A DNA stretch of 64,000 nt from NCBI GenBank assembly GCA_033296885.1, contig MU863996.1, positions 1 to 64,000 of the forward strand, read 5' to 3'. A model generated the notes under the pieces. It made no database searches and was not told the DNA's origin. It saw only the letters and a list, made by a program, of their open reading frames with translations. This DNA is from Triangularia verruculosa (Eukaryota; Ascomycota; Sordariomycetes; Sordariales; Podosporaceae). Both the position numbers and the translations under genes were made by a program. How positions within the stretch are numbered: the first letter of the stretch is position 1; every line of letters begins with the position of its first letter. Positions 9,995 through 20,878 of the stretch are shown here, piece by piece.

Positions 9995-11482
9995 TCAGGC
10001 GCGAGTGCGAGTGCACACATAGTATCCCAGCCAGAGATTGGAGCAGGCTGTGGCGAAAACGAGTCAGTTCGTGGGCATGCTTTTCTTTGGAGCAAAAGAG
10101 ATGTACATACCAGCGTTGACCTGCGTGTTCCAGGACTTGAACTGGGCCAGGGTGATGCCGTATCTCGAGGCAATATTGTCGCATTGGTCACCAGATGCGA
10201 CCAGATGCCACCGGTTGCAAGTGCCGGCGAGACCGGGCATGACAGGGGATGGTGCGGGAACGCCAACGCAGATGTAGTAACCGAGCCAGAGATTGGAGCA
10301 GCCTGGAATTAGGTGTCTGTCAGTATCTCGGCTCTGATGCAAAAAGATATGGTGAACGTACCAGCGTTGATTTGAGTGTTCCAAGTGCGAAGCTCGGCAG
10401 TGGTGACGCGGTTTCTGCTGGCGATGATGTCGCATTGGTCCCCGGAACGGACCATGTCCCAGCGATCGCAGTTGGACACATAACCGGGCATGACGGGGGA
10501 AACAGTCGGGGTGGGTACGGAGGGGGTTGTGCTCGTGGTTGGAGATGGGGTCACGCCAGGGATTCCGACGCAGACGTAGTAGTCGAGCCAGAGGTTGTTG
10601 CACTGCGCGTTGATTTGGGTGTTCCAGTTGCGAAGCTGGGTGACGGAAATGCCATTACGACCGGCGAGTGTGTCGCACTGGTCGCCAGAGCGGACCTTGT
10701 CCCAACGGTTGCAGTTGGATGCGTAGCCGGGCATGACGGGTGACACCGTTGGGGATGGGGCGCTGCTGGTGGTGCTTGTTGTGGTCGGACTGGGGACAAC
10801 ACCAGGGACACCGACACACACGTAGTAGTCCAGCCAGAGGTTTGAACAAGCTGGTAGAGGTTGTTGTCAGTGAACTGAAGCTTCTGGGGAATGTTTATGA
10901 GTTAAAAAAATCCATACAAGTGTTGATTTCGTTCCAACTTCTTAGCTGGGCAGTCGTGATGCCGTTCTTCGCCGCAACAATATCACACTCATCGCCAGAC
11001 ACAATCTTGTAAAAGCGATTGCAGTTGCTGGCAACTCCAGGCAAAAGTGGTGAGACACTCGGGCTGGGACTAGAGGTACTATACGGTTGGATGGTGGACG
11101 AGGAGGTGGTCGAGGTGGCTGTTGATGATGTGGGAGAGACGACAATTGAAGTTTGTGTCCAAGAAGTCGTGCTTAGCGAGGACGAAGAGCTCAAAGTAGT
11201 AGGCGGGATACTGGAGGACGAGACGCTCACTTCCGGGGTAACATCCCCATAGACACAGTATTGGGTATCGATGTCCAGACTCGGGCACTTTGCACCAGGG
11301 TTAACGCGCTGGAAGTCAGCCAGAGTGATAAACCAGTGGTCTGCGAATGTCTGACATGTCGAAGTGCTACTGTCGGCCGCGGCCGAAAAATAGCATTCAA
11401 CACCACGGCGAACTTTTGTCACCCGCGCTGAGACCAGCGTTGGCACAAGTCCCGCCAGGGCGATGATATGTGTCAATTGCAT
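9995..11482 (-). CDS. Secreted protein with five LysM modules
   Basis: Exons 11482-10918, 10850-10362, 10302-10111 and 10047-9995; introns of 67, 59 and 63 nt. Spliced length 432 aa. The start at 11482 opens a signal peptide (MQLTHIIALAGLVPTLVSA). Module 1 is divergent (CQTFADHWFITLADFQRVNPG). A Ser/Thr-rich linker follows, then four closely similar modules, each with C-N/D-R-(W/F), SGD(Q/E)CD, (T/V)xxLRxWN-like and LWLxYY-C-V segments, joined by Pro/Thr/Ser linkers ending in SPVMPG or similar. LysM domains bind chitin oligomers. Secreted multi-LysM proteins shield fungal walls or sequester fragments. The gene lies in a chitin-related block with the GH18-Hce2 chitinase downstream. All three introns sit at the same place within their modules (after Asn-Ala/Thr, phase 1). 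Module 3 has none. Confidence 0.88.
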
Positions 11483-12490
11483 TGTCGCAAGGTCAGGATG
11501 GAAGAATCCGAGGCAAAATGTGAGCTGGAGAAGAGAGCGAAGAGTAGAGAAGCCCAAAACGAACGGGGATGTACTCAGGGACGTTAAAATTATACTTCTC
11601 CATGTTGATTATTCACCATATCCGTCGTGTTGAAGACCCTGTATTTCCAATATTTGTCCCTCTTGATCCAACCTGTAGGTAGCTACCTACCTGTTGAGCC
11701 GCATGACTCTTGGCCGACATGCACTCCAACTTTCGAAGGAGAAACTATTGAAAGCAAAATCAGACTATCCGTGCAGCAAGTGTTGAGAGAAATTTCCCAA
11801 CGCAAACCTGGAACGCAATACCACCTTGCTCTGGCCGAAGGAGTGAAACTGTGACGGTTTGGACATCGCAGGGCACGCATCAAAGTTAGCAAATGCCGCC
11901 GATAGGATTCTATCACCAACATCAACCATGATTTTTTGTCGATAGCCCCGTCTGGACCACGGAGCGAGGTGGACAACAGGTGACGCACTAACTATGCCTC
12001 AATGAATTGGACGATGTAACGGCAGCGGCCCGCAACCGATATGGGAACGGCCGAACTTTACCTAATGCAACACCTGGTCCCTTGCAGCTACAACTACCTC
12101 GACGGTCATTATTGTCTGGGCAGCGGTCGCGAACGACAATATAAACGGGTCGTATGCAGGCGGAATTCAGCTGTGATTGGCCCCTTGTGGTTCAAACCCC
12201 TGCATGCTATGGTCACAATTTGGTTGGCGACTAGTGTTGCAACAACCACGCGTTTATTGTGCATATTACACAGTATGGCCCCTCTACATTTTATCTTGAC
12301 ACTTTATCCCAAGCATTCTCCCATTCCCTGAGCTCTAGTTTCTTCTCTCGGAAACGTCGTTAAATTTGGACCCCTTTTCAACGCCGCCCAAGTGCACCAT
12401 TCTACATTCAACAAATTCGCCTCACAGCGGCATCGAATGACAGCACAGCGACGCAAGCATTCCATTGAGAACCTCCCTCACTAAAGGACC
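11483..12490. other. Divergent intergenic region with a palindromic motif
   Basis: No gene recognised in about 1 kb between the LysM gene and the DUF7136-like gene. It includes the perfect palindrome listed separately at 11675-11690. The reading frames seen at 11627-12331 have no domain or signal. Confidence 0.5.
11675..11690. repeat. 16-bp perfect palindrome GTAGGTAGCTACCTAC
   Basis: The two halves GTAGGTAG and CTACCTAC are exact reverse complements with no spacer, about 190 bp upstream of the LysM start codon. It could be a factor-binding site for a dimer or part of the TAGGTA-type motif scattered through intergenic DNA here. Confidence 0.6.
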
Positions 12491-13282
12491 ATGCATTTTC
12501 TGGTCTGGACCTTTTGGTCCCTTGTGGGCCTTTTCGGAACCACGGCCCAAGCCTCAAGCATGATGCAAATTGATCTTGTCTTCCCCCGCAACGAGACATA
12601 CACGACAGATGAGCGGATGCCCGTCGTTTTTTCCATCCGCAACGCTCAACTTGGACCCCTTCTCCAGCCTTCAATCGAATACAAGGTCCGCAATAGATCC
12701 GATTTGGGACAAGATGGACCGTCCAATAATCATCTTTTCCTCAACACCAACTGGACTGATCACGAGCCCTACTTTGCCTACACCTTCATCAACATGACGG
12801 CCGAAGGGACGTTCCAGATGTTTTGGGCCAGCAGTTGGGCCTTCTGTAATCAAACCGGAGATCGGACCAAGCTGGTCAGAGACCATGCCGCGGAGCTGTT
12901 GTCCTTCACCATCAAGAAGGATGCCCCTGCGACGAATCTCCTCGACCTTACACCCAGCGTCCACTCTTGCAACACCTCCCCTGGGGTCTCGATCAGTATC
13001 TCCAACACAACTGCGGTTCAGCCTTTTCCAAACAGAGGAAGTTGTGCCTTGATGGACCCTTTCAACCCCGTAGGCGTAAGTTTAGACCCCTGCGGGGTCA
13101 CTATTGATAAAAGCACGGCCCAAAGGATTCAGGATGATCAGCGTGAAAGGTTGTGCAGCGTGCTCAACCCCAATCGCCCGGCTGATTGCACGGAGAAAAA
13201 GAATGCGGCGCAGCTTGGTGGAACAGCAGGCATTGGATGTCTTGCCGTATTTGTTGTCATGGCTGGGCTGCTCTTGGCGTAA
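12491..13282 (+). CDS. DUF7136-like secreted, probably GPI-anchored surface protein
   Basis: Single exon, 263 aa, with a signal peptide (MHFLVWTFWSLVGLFGTTAQA). The mature part begins with IDLVFPRNETYTTDERMPVVF, the pattern I associate with the fungal DUF7136 family. It has many N-glycosylation sites (NET, NRS, NWT, NMT, NQT, NTS, NTT) and several cysteines. The C-terminus is hydrophobic (GGTAGIGCLAVFVVMAGLLLA) after a polar stretch, as in GPI-anchor signals. No enzymatic motif is visible. It sits between a LysM protein and a killer-toxin-like chitinase, so a wall-surface role is reasonable but inferred. Family call moderate. Confidence 0.7.
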   Translation: MHFLVWTFWSLVGLFGTTAQASSMMQIDLVFPRNETYTTDERMPVVFSIRNAQLGPLLQPSIEYKVRNRSDLGQDGPSNNHLFLNTNWTDHEPYFAYTFINMTAEGTFQMFWASSWAFCNQTGDRTKLVRDHAAELLSFTIKKDAPATNLLDLTPSVHSCNTSPGVSISISNTTAVQPFPNRGSCALMDPFNPVGVSLDPCGVTIDKSTAQRIQDDQRERLCSVLNPNRPADCTEKKNAAQLGGTAGIGCLAVFVVMAGLLLA

Positions 13283-14049
13283 ATGGTCTGCCCTAGGGGT
13301 TGTAACATGATTTTGTTTTCCGTATTTGTTTCCGTTTATATCTCACACTATTGGGGGACTAATTATTTCACCATGTACGGTACTTTTATTGTCATTTGGG
13401 GCTTGTCGATCCACGTGCGTGTTGCATTGGAACCCAAGAGATTGGGAGAGAGGGAAATGGGCTTCTGATAGGGAATGAAATACGAGTACTACCTAGACAA
13501 TGTCTACCCCTTGTACAATACATTATATCCCTGTGCATGCAGGTCCTTCTTGGGATATCAGTCATTTGGTGGTCTGATCCAAGCTAGTGGATGTGAGGCC
13601 CAACACCCCCTGTTTTCTTAGCAGGCAAGCATCTTGTGATCAATAATTCTGGGCAACACCTACCTAGGTACCAACACACCGGACTGTGAAGATGACCTTC
13701 ATGCACAGTTGGATAGTCAGGCACGGCACGTAATATGGGACTTCCGCGCTTGATTCGATACCTACCTGGGTACCTTATCTCCGCCAAAACTCTCCGCCAC
13801 CATTGACGAGGGGTTAGAAGAAGTCGTGAATAGAAATAGGGGGCATGGGCGAGCATGGCCACTCACATGTCATTTTGATATAAAGCAGTACTGCTCAGCT
13901 CGCCGTTCATTCACAAGGACCCGTATTCTCGGCAAACAGTGCCTAAGCTTTCACAACACGGGCGTATACATCTATATCAGGTGGGTTTCGCAACAACAAG
14001 ACTTTCTCGGGTACATTCGCTGACTGTTTGGGCAGCTTCAGGAGATCAC
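13283..14049. other. Intergenic region upstream of the chitinase
   Basis: No gene supported. It contains TAGGTA-type motifs at 13657-13672 (with the 10-bp palindrome TACCTAGGTA at 13661-13670) and at about 13760-13778. The chitinase frame is open from 13939, but translation from there gives no signal peptide, so this part is treated as leader. Confidence 0.5.
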
Positions 14050-17000
14050 ATGCGCTTTTCATCCTGCCAACTGGCAGGTCTTGGGCTCGTCGGCCACTTG
14101 CTTTCCACTCATGTGGCAGCGATAGGGTTCGAGCCCCCTCTGCGTACGGTCAACCATGCACCACTCTGTCCTGAACGATGTGGACTCTCTGGGGCCAATT
14201 CAGGGAACTGGTCCGCATATCCAAGCTTCACGCCCATCAGAAGCTGTCAAGAAACGATGTTCTATGACTTTTCTCTTTACGACCCTGTTGACGACCCAAG
14301 TATCAACCACCGCATTCAAGCATGTTCATCATTTGGTCCGGATTTTCAGCAGATCCCTGCTGAGAATACGGTCAGCGCCACTGCCGACACTGGAGAGACC
14401 GTCGATGTCAGGTTTGAGATCGGATGGTGGGAAGAAGGTTTTGGTCTGCCTGTAGCTGTCATTCGCTCCCTGGTCAAGCAAATTCGAGTTTATGTTGACC
14501 GAGGACACGGTGCGACTGATCGGCCATTCATCATGTTCGGACAATCTGGACAGGCTACGCTAGGCCTTTACGTTGGTCAAAGCCTGCTGAACCAGGACAT
14601 CGGCGACTCTGCCCTTCGGATACTTCAAAATAGTCTCGACAAGCTCAATGTTTCAACACCGCAGTTGGCTATGCAACTTTGTGGGCCCGGTTACGACAGC
14701 ACCCATATCTTCGGTGTAGTCGTGATGAGCAACGGCACTTTTGCTCCTATTCAAGATGCTATCAAAGGCTGGACCAATGCTACCTGCCTTCCTTTCACCG
14801 GATCTATCACTTTCCCGAGCAACGTGAAATTTTCATCTCCACCACTCCACGCAAATAATACTCTTCAACACCACAACGCAACACAACCCAACTTCAATCT
14901 TCACAGCAGAGTACTTCAGCCTCGTTCCCGAGCGCTGCAAAAGCGAGCCGACTGCAGGACGGTCCAGGTCGAGGCGGGTAACGGGTGCGCTGAGCTAGCA
15001 GTCAAATGTGGCATTACCCCCTTCAACTTTGACCGACTAAATCCTGGTATTTGCGGCTCGCTACGCCCAAAGCAACATGTCTGCTGTACCGAAGGGACAC
15101 TTCCTGATTTCCGACCTAAACCCAAAGCCGATGGATCATGCTTCGACTACTCGGTCAAGCCTGACGACAACTGTGCCAATTTGGCCGCCGAATACAGTCT
15201 GACGGTTGCTCAGATCGAATCATTCAACAAGAACACATGGGGTTGGAATGGATGCCAGCTCTTGTGGGTGGGCACCAAGATGTGTTTGAGTACCGGGACA
15301 GCACCTTTTCCAGCTCCGGTCGCCAACGCTGTGTGTGGACCACAGAAACCAGGGTCCACGCGACCAGCAGACGGCTCAAACATCGCCAACCTGAATCCAT
15401 GTCCCTTACGGTCGTGCTGCAATATCTGGGGCCAGTGTGGTGTTTCGAAAGACTTTTGCGTCGACACCAGAGGAAGCGGTGCCCCAGGAACCGCTGCTCC
15501 TGGCACCCATGGGTGTATTTCCAACTGTGGGGATGGCATCATTCGAGGTACCGGAACTGGTGCTATCAAAATTGCCTACTTCCAAGGTTACGGCTTGAGC
15601 CGACCATGCCTCTACCAGGACCCTCTCCAGATCGACACTGCCAAATATACCCACATCCACTTTGGCTTCGGCACCTTGACCCCAGACTACGACGTCGAGG
15701 TCGGTGATATACTGGGCCAATACCAGTTCCGTGAGTTCAAGCGACTAAGAAACGTCAAGAGAATCCTCTCGTTCGGTGGCTGGACATTTTCTACCCATCC
15801 CTCAACATATTTGATCTTTCGCAACGGCGTAAAACCCGCCAACCGCTTGCGCATGGCCACCAATATCGCCAACTTCATCATCAAGCACAATCTAGATGGT
15901 GTTGATATCGACTGGGAATATCCAGGAGCGCCCGATCTTCCAGATTTCGATCCCGGAAAGGCCGAGGATGGTCCCAATTACCTCGCCTTTCTGGCGATAC
16001 TCAAGCATTTGTTGCCTGGTCGGTCAACTGCCATTGCCGCCCCGGCATCATACTGGTACTTGAAGCAGTTCCCCATCCAACAAATCAGCTCCGTGGTCGA
16101 CTATATCGTATACATGACGTATGACCTACACGGCCAATGGGATGCTGGTAGCCGCTGGTCTCAAGAAGGATGCCCAACTGGCAACTGCCTTCGCAGCCAG
16201 ACCAACATGAAGGAGACCATGCAGTCATTGGCAATGATCACTAAAGCCGGAGTCCCTGGGCACAAGATAGTCGTTGGCGTCACCAGCTATGGGAGGTCTT
16301 TCCAAATGTCGCAGCCCGGTTGCTGGGGCCCTGGCTGTCACTTCACCGGCGATCGCCTAACCTCGTATGCAACTCCTGGAAGATGTACAGGAACAAGTGG
16401 CTACATTGCCGATGCCGAGATCAACGAGATCATCAACAGCGGGTCCAATCGTGTGGTAGCACGCTTTGTCGATTCACCCAGCAACAGTGACATCCTCGTC
16501 TACGATAACGACCAGTGGGTGTCATACATGAGCGATGCCACCAAGAGGCTTCGCGCGGCCGTGTATACTGCACTTGGGATGGGCGGCACGACGGATTGGG
16601 CGAGTGATTTGCAGGTCTTCAACGATGCTCCGTCCCCAAGCGAAAGTTGGACAGGGCCATCGGGCCACATCACCATGCTCAGTGCCGGGCTTGACCCCAA
16701 GTTGAACGGAAGCGACATGACACCGCCTGGGAGATGGAAAACGTACGACTGTACGCATCCTGTTATCACGAATCTCCACACTATTGGCACACCGTCATAC
16801 CGATGGCACGCCTTAGATACGGATACTGCGTGGAAAGAAGGGATCAAGCTCTACAAAGAAATATTCAGGCCCCAAGAATTCATGCTTATGGAGGCTTTCG
16901 AGGAGATTTTCCACTTGGGCGCCAGCATAAAATGCACCAATTTCCTGAAAACAGGAGATAATTGTGACAACGCCGTGGAATGCTCATCGGGACTGGATGG

Positions 17001-18566
17001 GCCAAAGTCAGGGCCGGCGGCGAAGCTGATTTTTGATGCATTGATATATATCCACCAGATGCATCATGATCTCCACACAAGTCTTATGGATGTTAATGCA
17101 TTGTTGGGATCATCAGTCGACAGCATGCACGACACGTTTGCGCCCATCCCACCACCGGAGGACAATGATAAATGGCTGAAAGTTTTGATCGACCTACTCA
17201 GTTTCGGGACCATGACGGTTGCTGCGCCCTTCTTCAACAGCTTTCTACGGACCATGCCATACTTCACCCCGCGCGAAGGGCTTTTGAACAACGCGAAGGA
17301 TGTCACCATGGGTATGATTGGGACCACCGCGTCAGTTACCAAAGAACTGCTGCCATCCACCGGCGAAGGCGGGTGGACTCCCAAACACCAAAACAAGTTC
17401 TCAAAATATTTGGCCGAAGTCGTCGACGGCTGGTCCCGTGCCGCCGAGAACTCTCTAATTCATTACTTCGGTCTCGCCCCAACTGACGCGGCCCTTGATC
17501 AGTTGTGGAGTCTGATCAAGGACGGACAACTTAGTGAGGGAGCATTGCCCAACGGTGTAAAGAGACTTGAGCCCATGTCAGCGACCGAACTCCGGGACAG
17601 GGTTGCAAAGACCATCTTTGGCTTTGGTATTCCTACCCTTTGGCGGTTTTCCAGGTCGTATGCATTCATCCTTGATTCAGGAGCTGATTGCAACGCTCAC
17701 AGGCCAGTCTCGGAGTACCTTTCGGATAGCACAATGGATAGAGCGGGCGTGTGCGTCAACGGAAGGAAATACTACCTGGTCATGCCGGATCCTTCCAAAG
17801 ACAACGTTTACGAATGCTGGGGGGAAGGGGCCTGTGAGTGGGCCAAATTTGTGCTGCCACCAGGCATCTCCTCGCTTAGTGAATATGGCGGCGTTACCAA
17901 GGAGGATCTGGTGATCGGCTCCGTGAATACGTGGGTCGCCAACGGCCGGAGGAATAGGGCTGACCCGCTGGCCGGTAGCCCTAACATCATTGATACGAAC
18001 GTGCAAAGGGATCTTTTCGACCTCAATATCAGGATTCCCGGGTTCATGAAGCTGCCTGTGTGCTCGCCAGAGCGCGCCAGACAGACATGGGATACCAGCA
18101 GTTCGCACGGCTCTTCGGTGAACTGGCCCTGCGATGTTCCTCTCGGCCGCAGCCATTGCGGTGACTCCACCTTTGAGGATCAAACCAATGGCGGTTCACC
18201 CTTGGTGTCGGATTGTCTCCAGATCATTCGCAATATTGAAGACGACGGCAGGACCGATTGGATCCATCAAGTGGCAGTGAGTACTCTATCATTCTTACCT
18301 ACCGATCTGGTCTTGACCTGCTAACCGTCTACTGTGTGCAGGGCAAACCCCACCGTGAAATCCTCAGCTTTGGCTCTTGCCAGTTTGGTATTGAGGCCAC
18401 ACACATCGGATTGAATATCCACTTCAAGGTCGGTGGCCAGGATGTGATCGATATTATTAACGATTCCGTCAATAGGTTTGGTAGTAGTGGGAGGGTGGCA
18501 GCCAAAGGCGTGATGGGATGCACTGGCAGTACCAACGGCCAGGAGGTGCTGTGGGGTATCTATTAG
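14050..18566 (+). CDS. LysM-ChtBD1-GH18-Hce2 chitinase, killer-toxin-like class
   Basis: Exons 14050-18276 and 18342-18566 around a 65-nt intron (donor GTGAGT, branch TGCTAACC, acceptor TGCAG); 1,483 aa. The start at 14050 opens a signal peptide (MRFSSCQLAGLGLVGHLLS). Domains in order: an N-terminal Cys-containing region; LysM from about residue 302; a second LysM; a hevein-type chitin-binding domain from 429 (SCCNIWGQCG); GH18 from about 505 with SFGGW and the catalytic DGVDIDWEYP, Glu623 being the proton donor. After about 400 residues without an assignable domain comes a C-terminal Hce2-type domain from about 1370 (CGDSTFEDQTNGGSPLVSDC). This matches subgroup C chitinases resembling the alpha subunit of yeast zymocin, thought to permeate competitor walls or remodel chitin. 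The catalytic motif is intact. An effect on other fungi is inferred only from architecture. Confidence 0.9.
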
Positions 18567-19527
18567 CTAGGCACTTATCTTGTTGACCCGCCTCCTTTGT
18601 ACACTTTACTTCTTATCTTTTACTCTTCTTCCCCTCACCCTTTATATCACCTGTTACACTTCCCATCATGTGTCTCCAGGATCGTTTTTCATACTTATTT
18701 AAGATAGCCAAACACATGAAATAGCAATCACACACCTACTTTGCCAATAGCTTGGTATGCCTATGCAAGTGAATGACATGCGTTAAAAGATAGTGAAAGG
18801 CCTTGAAGTAATAATGAAAGCGCTTTAAAGATAGCAGTGAGTCCTACTCTCTTTAAACACCTTTGACTTCTTTGAACACCTTTTCATAATAAAGGGGGGT
18901 CTTAAGGGTGATTAAGAGCATAGCAAGAAAGGATCATTTGGCACTAACACCGTTTGGCACTCACACTGGGAAGTGTTTACATGACTACATGCATGTATAT
19001 TACCGCTGACATCATTGCTTTTTCTCCTTCCTAGTACATCTTTCGTACCATCATCTGGGAGTGATATACATACCAGTGTCCGACAGTGAAGGCTCCACCC
19101 ATAAGCCGCTTACGCTCCATGAGCTGCTCGTTCAACTATAAGCCGTCCAACCCCCCTTAAGCGGCTTAATAATCTATATATCACAACCTTTTTAAGTCAG
19201 TACTCATTTACCTACACCTTTAAGCCGCTCACGCCTGTAAGCCGTATGTATACTATACATTATCGGCCTGTAGCTAACCGCATATAACGGTAGGGTAATA
19301 CGTGTGCTCCAATTTTTGAAGGCCTCTTTCAGATACCTTACTGAAAACTTTGAAGGAATGACACCCGTCAGAGAGATAAATGATCATCATGAACACCAGT
19401 TAATAGTTTGAACGTAACTATGCTCGTTTCCAATTTACGTTATCAACAAGAAATAAACTCAGGTATATATGAATCATGATATGTTCCGCCTCCACTTACC
19501 GCATCTGTCAAGAACCTTTCCCCCCGA
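18567..19527. other. AT-rich gene-free region with repeat scars
   Basis: No gene. AT-rich, with short direct repeats (CTTTAAACACCTTT and CTTTGAACACCTTT near 18850-18890; TTGGCACTAACAC and TTGGCACTCACAC near 18938-18968) and repeated AAGCCG motifs from 19100 to 19250. It resembles a decayed transposon with mutated repeats; no transposase frame survives. Confidence 0.5.
19102..19168. repeat. 11-bp inverted repeat in AT-rich region
   Basis: TAAGCCGCTTA at 19102-19112 and TAAGCGGCTTA at 19158-19168 are exact reverse complements. Further partial copies of the AAGCCG core occur at about 19140 and 19220-19250. Possible remnant of terminal or subterminal repeats. Confidence 0.5.
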
Positions 19528-20878
19528 TCAATCCTTCTCTTTGTGTGGCTTTTGGGCATACACGATCCTGACCGGGAACAGCGCATGGACGTTCTTATCC
19601 CTAATCTGCTTCCTGAAGTGAGCCAAAAAAGCATGAATCTCAACCACAGACCATCCCATAACCTCTCCAAAGATATACAGCACCATTCCTATTTCCACGT
19701 TAGCCACACCATGTCAGTGATCAGACTCAGAGCAGGAGAACATACCTTCCAAATCCTGCTCAATCGACAAATGACTATACTGCCCAATCTCCTTCAACTT
19801 TGGATCCTTGGGGAACCCAGTCAGCGGCACCTTGATATCCTTCACCGTCACATTCACAAACCCGGCCCTCTCAATTCCCTGCCTCTGCACGTCCTCCTCG
19901 ATGGGGAAAAAAGTCCTTCCAAACTTCTTCTTCGCCTCCTTGAACACCTTGGTCCAGGTCCCCATCGGCGAGTCCTCTGTCACGGTCCCATCTTCCGAGT
20001 ACAGGTTCGCATCAGCCTCAAAACTCTCCACCCAACCACCAGGCTTCGTTGCTGTGTAGGCCTGCTGAAACAGCCCGTCCCAGTCAGCAATCGACCCGAA
20101 AAGATACCGCATGTGGACATAATCAAAAGAGTTCTCCCTGAAGGTCCACGGCTGGGTCGCGTCTTCAATCTCAAACTTGACGTTGGGGGGTACCCAGCTC
20201 GGTTGCACGGGTGAGATGTCGGTGCCAGTCACTTCAGTCCCGGGGTGGAGGTCCGCGAAATCACTATCCAGTACGATTAGCATCATCGTCATCATCATCT
20301 CACATGTCCTGGCAGAAAAAGAAAAAGAGGAAGAAACATACATAGCCCATAACCCCCCTCCAGTACCCACGTCCAACACCTTACTGATCCTATCCCCATC
20401 AATCGGCGCCAAATACAGCCTCCCATCGAGCACCAGCGTCAAGCAATGGTGAATGATATCCTGCGACTGGAGTTGTTTATCGTCATTGGGACCCCAGTAC
20501 TCAGCATTGGTCCTATCGCTGTGGAACGTCCGGCCGTTGATGTTGCGGTACTCAAAAATGCTCGACGACAGGCTCGCCGTCGAGCTCAAGATGCTGTCAA
20601 GAACCGAGTCATTGTCATCTTCTACTGGCTATGTATTTCGTCAGGCGTTTGCGCTCTTGAGAAGTGAGCAAAAAAGGGATGCGACATACGTTTTGCGTCC
20701 AGTGCTCACCCAACAAAGGATCAATCGCCTCGCCCCCGGGATTCCTCGGGGACCCAGCCGCTGACCTGGGGGAGCTTTTCCCCGAGAGTTTCCCTTCTGG
20801 CGCTGGCGACGGCGATGCAGCAGCAGGTGATGATGTCGCTGCTGTCGTCGTCGCAGGTGGAGCGTCTGTGGAGGCCAT
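19528..20878 (-). CDS. LaeA-like SAM-dependent methyltransferase
   Basis: Four exons, 20878-20690, 20628-20342, 20263-19746 and 19688-19528, with introns of 61, 78 and 57 nt, all GT...AG. Spliced length 384 aa. An Ala/Ser/Pro-rich N-terminus of about 55 residues is followed by GEHWTQN and the family segment FEYRNINGRTFH. The SAM-binding motif DVGTGGGLWAID covers 149-160 and is restored only by removing intron 2. Then come GTDISPVQPSWVPPN, FDYVHMRYLFG, KPGGWVESFE and a C-terminal FRKQIRDKNVHAL. These are hallmarks of the fungal LaeA/TdiE-like group (methyltransferase 11/23 type), whose founding member is a global regulator of secondary metabolism. It ends about 1.5 kb from the NRPS-derived gene. 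Whether it is the true LaeA orthologue or one of many paralogues cannot be decided here; paralogue is more likely. Confidence 0.85.
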
